Assembly: GCA_937949615.1 (NCBI GenBank)
Contig: CALEDQ010000020.1
Coordinates: 117,128-181,127 of the forward strand
DNA: 64,000 bases
Direction of reading: 5' to 3'
Source of the DNA: an uncultured bacterium
GTDB lineage: Bacteria > Muiribacteriota > Ozemobacteria > Ozemobacterales > Ozemobacteraceae
Shown here piece by piece: positions 61,809 through 64,000 of this stretch. The notes under the pieces were generated by a model that was given only the letters and a program-made list of their open reading frames with translations, searched no databases and had not been told where the DNA came from. Positions within the stretch are counted from its first letter, which is position 1. Every line of letters begins with the position of its first letter. The translations under genes were made by a program, and so were the position numbers.

Positions 61809-63316
61809 CATCTTCTGTTCCCTCGCGTCAGAATGCCCTCAAGGCACTGCGTGACGCGCTCGCCGGCGGCTACCCGGTCATTGCCATCGAAACCTGGGAA
61901 GAAGACGCCACCCTCTCGACGTTGAACAATTTTTTCAACAGCGCTTTTCAGGGGCGTGGTGTTTTTCAGACCTGGGATTTCCAGGCCGGTCTGGTCGATG
62001 CCGCCAGCCGCACCTCAGAAAAACTGAGCGCCATAGAAGCGCTCGACAAAATTCAGGCCGCTGACAAGCCCGGTTTTTTTGTTTTCAAAGATGTCACCGG
62101 CCTCTTTGCCGACAGCGAAATCAGACGGCGCATAAAGAATATTCACTATTCTTTTAGAGGCCAGAATCGTTTTCTGCTGCTGACCGGCTCAGACTTCATC
62201 ATACCGGTCGACCTGCGCAAGGATATCCTGCTTATCAGCTACCAGCTTCCCGAAGCCGGCGAAATCGCTGCGATCATCGACGAGCATCTGCAGGCTGCGG
62301 CCCGCCGCGGGGCCCAGGTCGAACTGACTCCTGAGCAGATCAATCAGGCGGTAATTTCGCTCAAAGGCTTTACCGGCGCCGAAATGAAGTATGCGCTCAA
62401 CAAGATCTGCTGGGGCCGCAAAACCATCGGCGCCGATATCATTCCGCTGCTGCATGACGAAAAAGAACAGCTGGCCCGCAAAGACGGCGTTCTCGAATAC
62501 GTGCGCGGCAGCGAATCACTTGCCGACGTCGGCGGCCTCGAGAATCTCAAAGACTGGCTGCTCAAGCGCCGCAAACTCTTCACCCCCGAAGCCGCTCAGG
62601 CCGGCATTCGCCCACCGCGCGGGCTTCTGATGATGGGTATTTCAGGTTGCGGTAAATCGCTGTCGGTCAAGGCGATCAGCGCCCTGTGGGGTCTGCCGCT
62701 TTTCCGGCTCGATATGAACAAGGTTTATTCAGGCATTTACGGCACGCCCGAAGGCACCTTCGCCCGTGCCATCAAGAATATCGAAGGGGTTGCCCCCGCC
62801 ATTCTCTGGATCGACGAAATTGAAGGCGGCATCAGCAGCAACACTGCCAAAGACGGCAGCACCGGCTCGCACATTTTTTCGGCCTTTCTGACCTGGATGC
62901 AGGAAAAATCATCCGATGTCTTTGTTGCCGCCACCGCCAACCGCATCGACCTGCTGCCCGCCGAAATTATCCGTAAGGGGCGTTTCGACCAGGTTTTCTT
63001 CATCGACCTGCCGAACGACAGCGAACGTGAACAGATTTTCAAAGTTCATCTGAGTCGGCGCGGCAACAAAATCGAAGAATTTGACCTGCCGCTTCTCAGT
63101 GTCGCCACCGAATTCTGGAACGGCGCCGAAATCGAGCACGTCGTCGAAGCCGCCATGATCGAAGCCTTTCACCGTGGCACCGCCATGGCCCAGGATGACC
63201 TCTACACGATCATCAGAGGCACCGTGCCGCTGTCGCGCACCATGTCAGAACAGATCAAATTCATCAAGGGCTGGGCCAGCGAACGCGCCATTTCGGCCTC
63301 AAAATCCGACCGCTGA
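61805..63316 (+). CDS. AAA+ ATPase, Ycf46-like
   Basis: A 503-residue ATPase. The N-terminal half (about 1-230) is the Ycf46-type region with an inactive nucleotide fold (GGYPVIAIETWEEDATLSTL). The AAA module (about 255-480) has Walker A GISGCGKSL, Walker B ILWIDEIE, sensor 1 AATANR and the arginine-finger region RKGRFDQVFF. FtsH-like peptidase residues are absent. Cyanobacterial Ycf46 takes part in photosynthesis regulation; in other bacteria the role is unknown. No downstream gene is supported. Confidence 0.88.
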   Translation: MTSSVPSRQNALKALRDALAGGYPVIAIETWEEDATLSTLNNFFNSAFQGRGVFQTWDFQAGLVDAASRTSEKLSAIEALDKIQAADKPGFFVFKDVTGLFADSEIRRRIKNIHYSFRGQNRFLLLTGSDFIIPVDLRKDILLISYQLPEAGEIAAIIDEHLQAAARRGAQVELTPEQINQAVISLKGFTGAEMKYALNKICWGRKTIGADIIPLLHDEKEQLARKDGVLEYVRGSESLADVGGLENLKDWLLKRRKLFTPEAAQAGIRPPRGLLMMGISGCGKSLSVKAISALWGLPLFRLDMNKVYSGIYGTPEGTFARAIKNIEGVAPAILWIDEIEGGISSNTAKDGSTGSHIFSAFLTWMQEKSSDVFVAATANRIDLLPAEIIRKGRFDQVFFIDLPNDSEREQIFKVHLSRRGNKIEEFDLPLLSVATEFWNGAEIEHVVEAAMIEAFHRGTAMAQDDLYTIIRGTVPLSRTMSEQIKFIKGWASERAISASKSDR

Positions 63317-64000
63317 TTTTTTTCGGCCCGATAGCTCCTCCGCCATTCACGCCTGCGCGAGAACCTTTTTCTATCCAGGCCGCCGCTTCCACCATCCAGG
63401 CAAAACGTCCGGTCTTACCCATTCGTTTGCCAAAGGCATTCTTAATAGATCACCTTATTGAACTAATTTTGATATGCCTCTCTTTTTGTCAAATCGCTCA
63501 TTTGGATTTGCCAGACAGCGCGAAGATTTTAGCCTTATAATTTTTTCAGGCCCGGAAAGCAGACCGGAAGCGGTTGCGCTGGCCAGATCTCGCCAGGCGA
63601 GTTCTTTGCCAGCGCTCTGAGGACATTCGATGGCTGGTTGCCTCCGGCCACCGCCCGCAAGCTCCGGCGAAGTGGCTGAAACCCGCGGGGTAACCGCGGC
63701 GCAAAAACCGCGCCAGGTGGGCCCCTCCCCGGCCCTCCCACCTGTCACGCTTTTTGCTACCGCCGCTTGCCGGCTAATAGGCCCATTAGCCGGACATTAC
63801 CCCGCCAGCCTCTTCGCCTACGGCACTCCCTCGCACCCTAAAAGAGGGGCTCACTCGGCTTCCGCATAACAAGTTCATGCGGAAACTTGCGGGCTGGTCT
63901 CCGCTTATTCAATGTTCCTGCCCTAGCAATCTCAACGACAAAAAATCGTAACTGTTCACGTGGTTGAAGTTTAACTGGGTCTTGTACATTTTTGCCAGAA
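63317..64000. other. Non-coding, hairpin-rich GC stretch at the window edge
   Basis: No gene is supported in these 684 bases: the small open frames lack ribosome sites and recognisable products. Four hairpins are visible: GCGCTGGC/GCCAGCGC (63576-63615) enclosing CTCGCCAGGCGAG (63589-63601); CAGGTGGG/CCCACCTG (63714-63744); CCGGCTAAT/ATTAGCCGG (63770-63793); and TTCCGCAT/ATGCGGAA (63860-63884). This could be a structured RNA, recombination sites or the edge of a mobile element; the window ends before it is resolved. Confidence 0.5.

Noticed and set aside
63455..63748. 97-codon minus-strand frame at the right edge
   Set aside because: Low-complexity Gly/Arg/Ala product, crosses several hairpins, no ribosome site.

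Overview
The window is ordinary bacterial chromosome of moderate GC content. Almost every gene is on one dense coding layer with 1-14 base overlaps. The cell has an outer membrane (TolC-like proteins, periplasmic efflux adaptor, lipoprotein, multihaem cytochrome c) and an anaerobic or facultative lifestyle is suggested by the Na+-pump genes, a molybdenum hydroxylase, a NosR-like flavo-/iron-sulfur membrane protein and a putative oxygen-binding diiron protein. The many PP2C/SpoIIE-type phosphatases, class III cyclase, STAS protein and HEAT-repeat protein suggest a signalling-rich, deep-branching lineage (for example Candidatus Riflebacteria), but no marker gene here fixes the phylum. I saw no rRNA, tRNA, CRISPR array, transposase or prophage gene.

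Layout. 1-7.4 kb: end of an MFS transporter, an adenylate cyclase, then (minus strand) an nqrBCDEF-like operon without nqrA that runs into an octahaem cytochrome c. 7.4-11.3 kb: a calcium-binding-repeat protein, a thioredoxin/membrane-protein pair, a zinc-ribbon protein, and a tiny secreted Gly/Asp-rich protein behind a textbook sigma-54 promoter. 11.3-16.5 kb: one six-gene minus-strand operon joining a STAS protein, a cNMP-binding/ParA-like ATPase, an ODP-like diiron protein, a SpoIIE phosphatase, a truncated pyruvate-kinase-like protein and a DUF2877 protein. 16.5-22.7 kb: a NosR-like/nitroreductase fusion and a three-subunit xanthine-dehydrogenase-family enzyme bracketed by a 13-bp inverted repeat.

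23-27.7 kb: GNAT-VOC fusion, DUF3795 protein, alkylation repair (ogt, ada-alkA fusion) and an AraC/GyrI regulator. 27.8-36.6 kb: a heavy-metal (Cu/Ag type) RND efflux operon with two TolC-like genes and a YHS protein. 36.7-44.4 kb: acetyltransferase, secreted toroid-like protein, malic enzyme, secreted metallo-beta-lactamase-fold protein, MFS transporter, secreted lipase-like protein. 44.5-48.4 kb: an fdrA-DUF1116-cyclase operon with strong promoter and terminator. 48.4-63.3 kb: PAS kinase-receiver lacking the phospho-acceptor His, a secreted coiled-coil protein, tandem membrane PP2C-like proteins (the first apparently dead), a HEAT-repeat membrane protein plus lipoprotein, cysE, and a Ycf46-type AAA ATPase. 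63.3-64 kb is non-coding and hairpin-rich.

How parts may work together. FdrA, DUF1116 and DUF2877 are the three subunits associated with oxamate carbamoyltransferase in enterobacterial allantoin breakdown; here the DUF2877 gene sits 32 kb away in the signalling operon. With the molybdenum hydroxylase this suggests a purine or cyclic-amide catabolic theme (inference). The cyclase at the left end and the cNMP-binding ATPase, STAS protein and phosphatase could form a cAMP/oxygen-responsive switch (inference). The most unusual items are the NqrA-less Na+-pump cluster with its octahaem cytochrome and altered NqrB flavin site, the six-gene signalling operon, the NosR-nitroreductase fusion and the inverted-repeat-bracketed xdh cassette.
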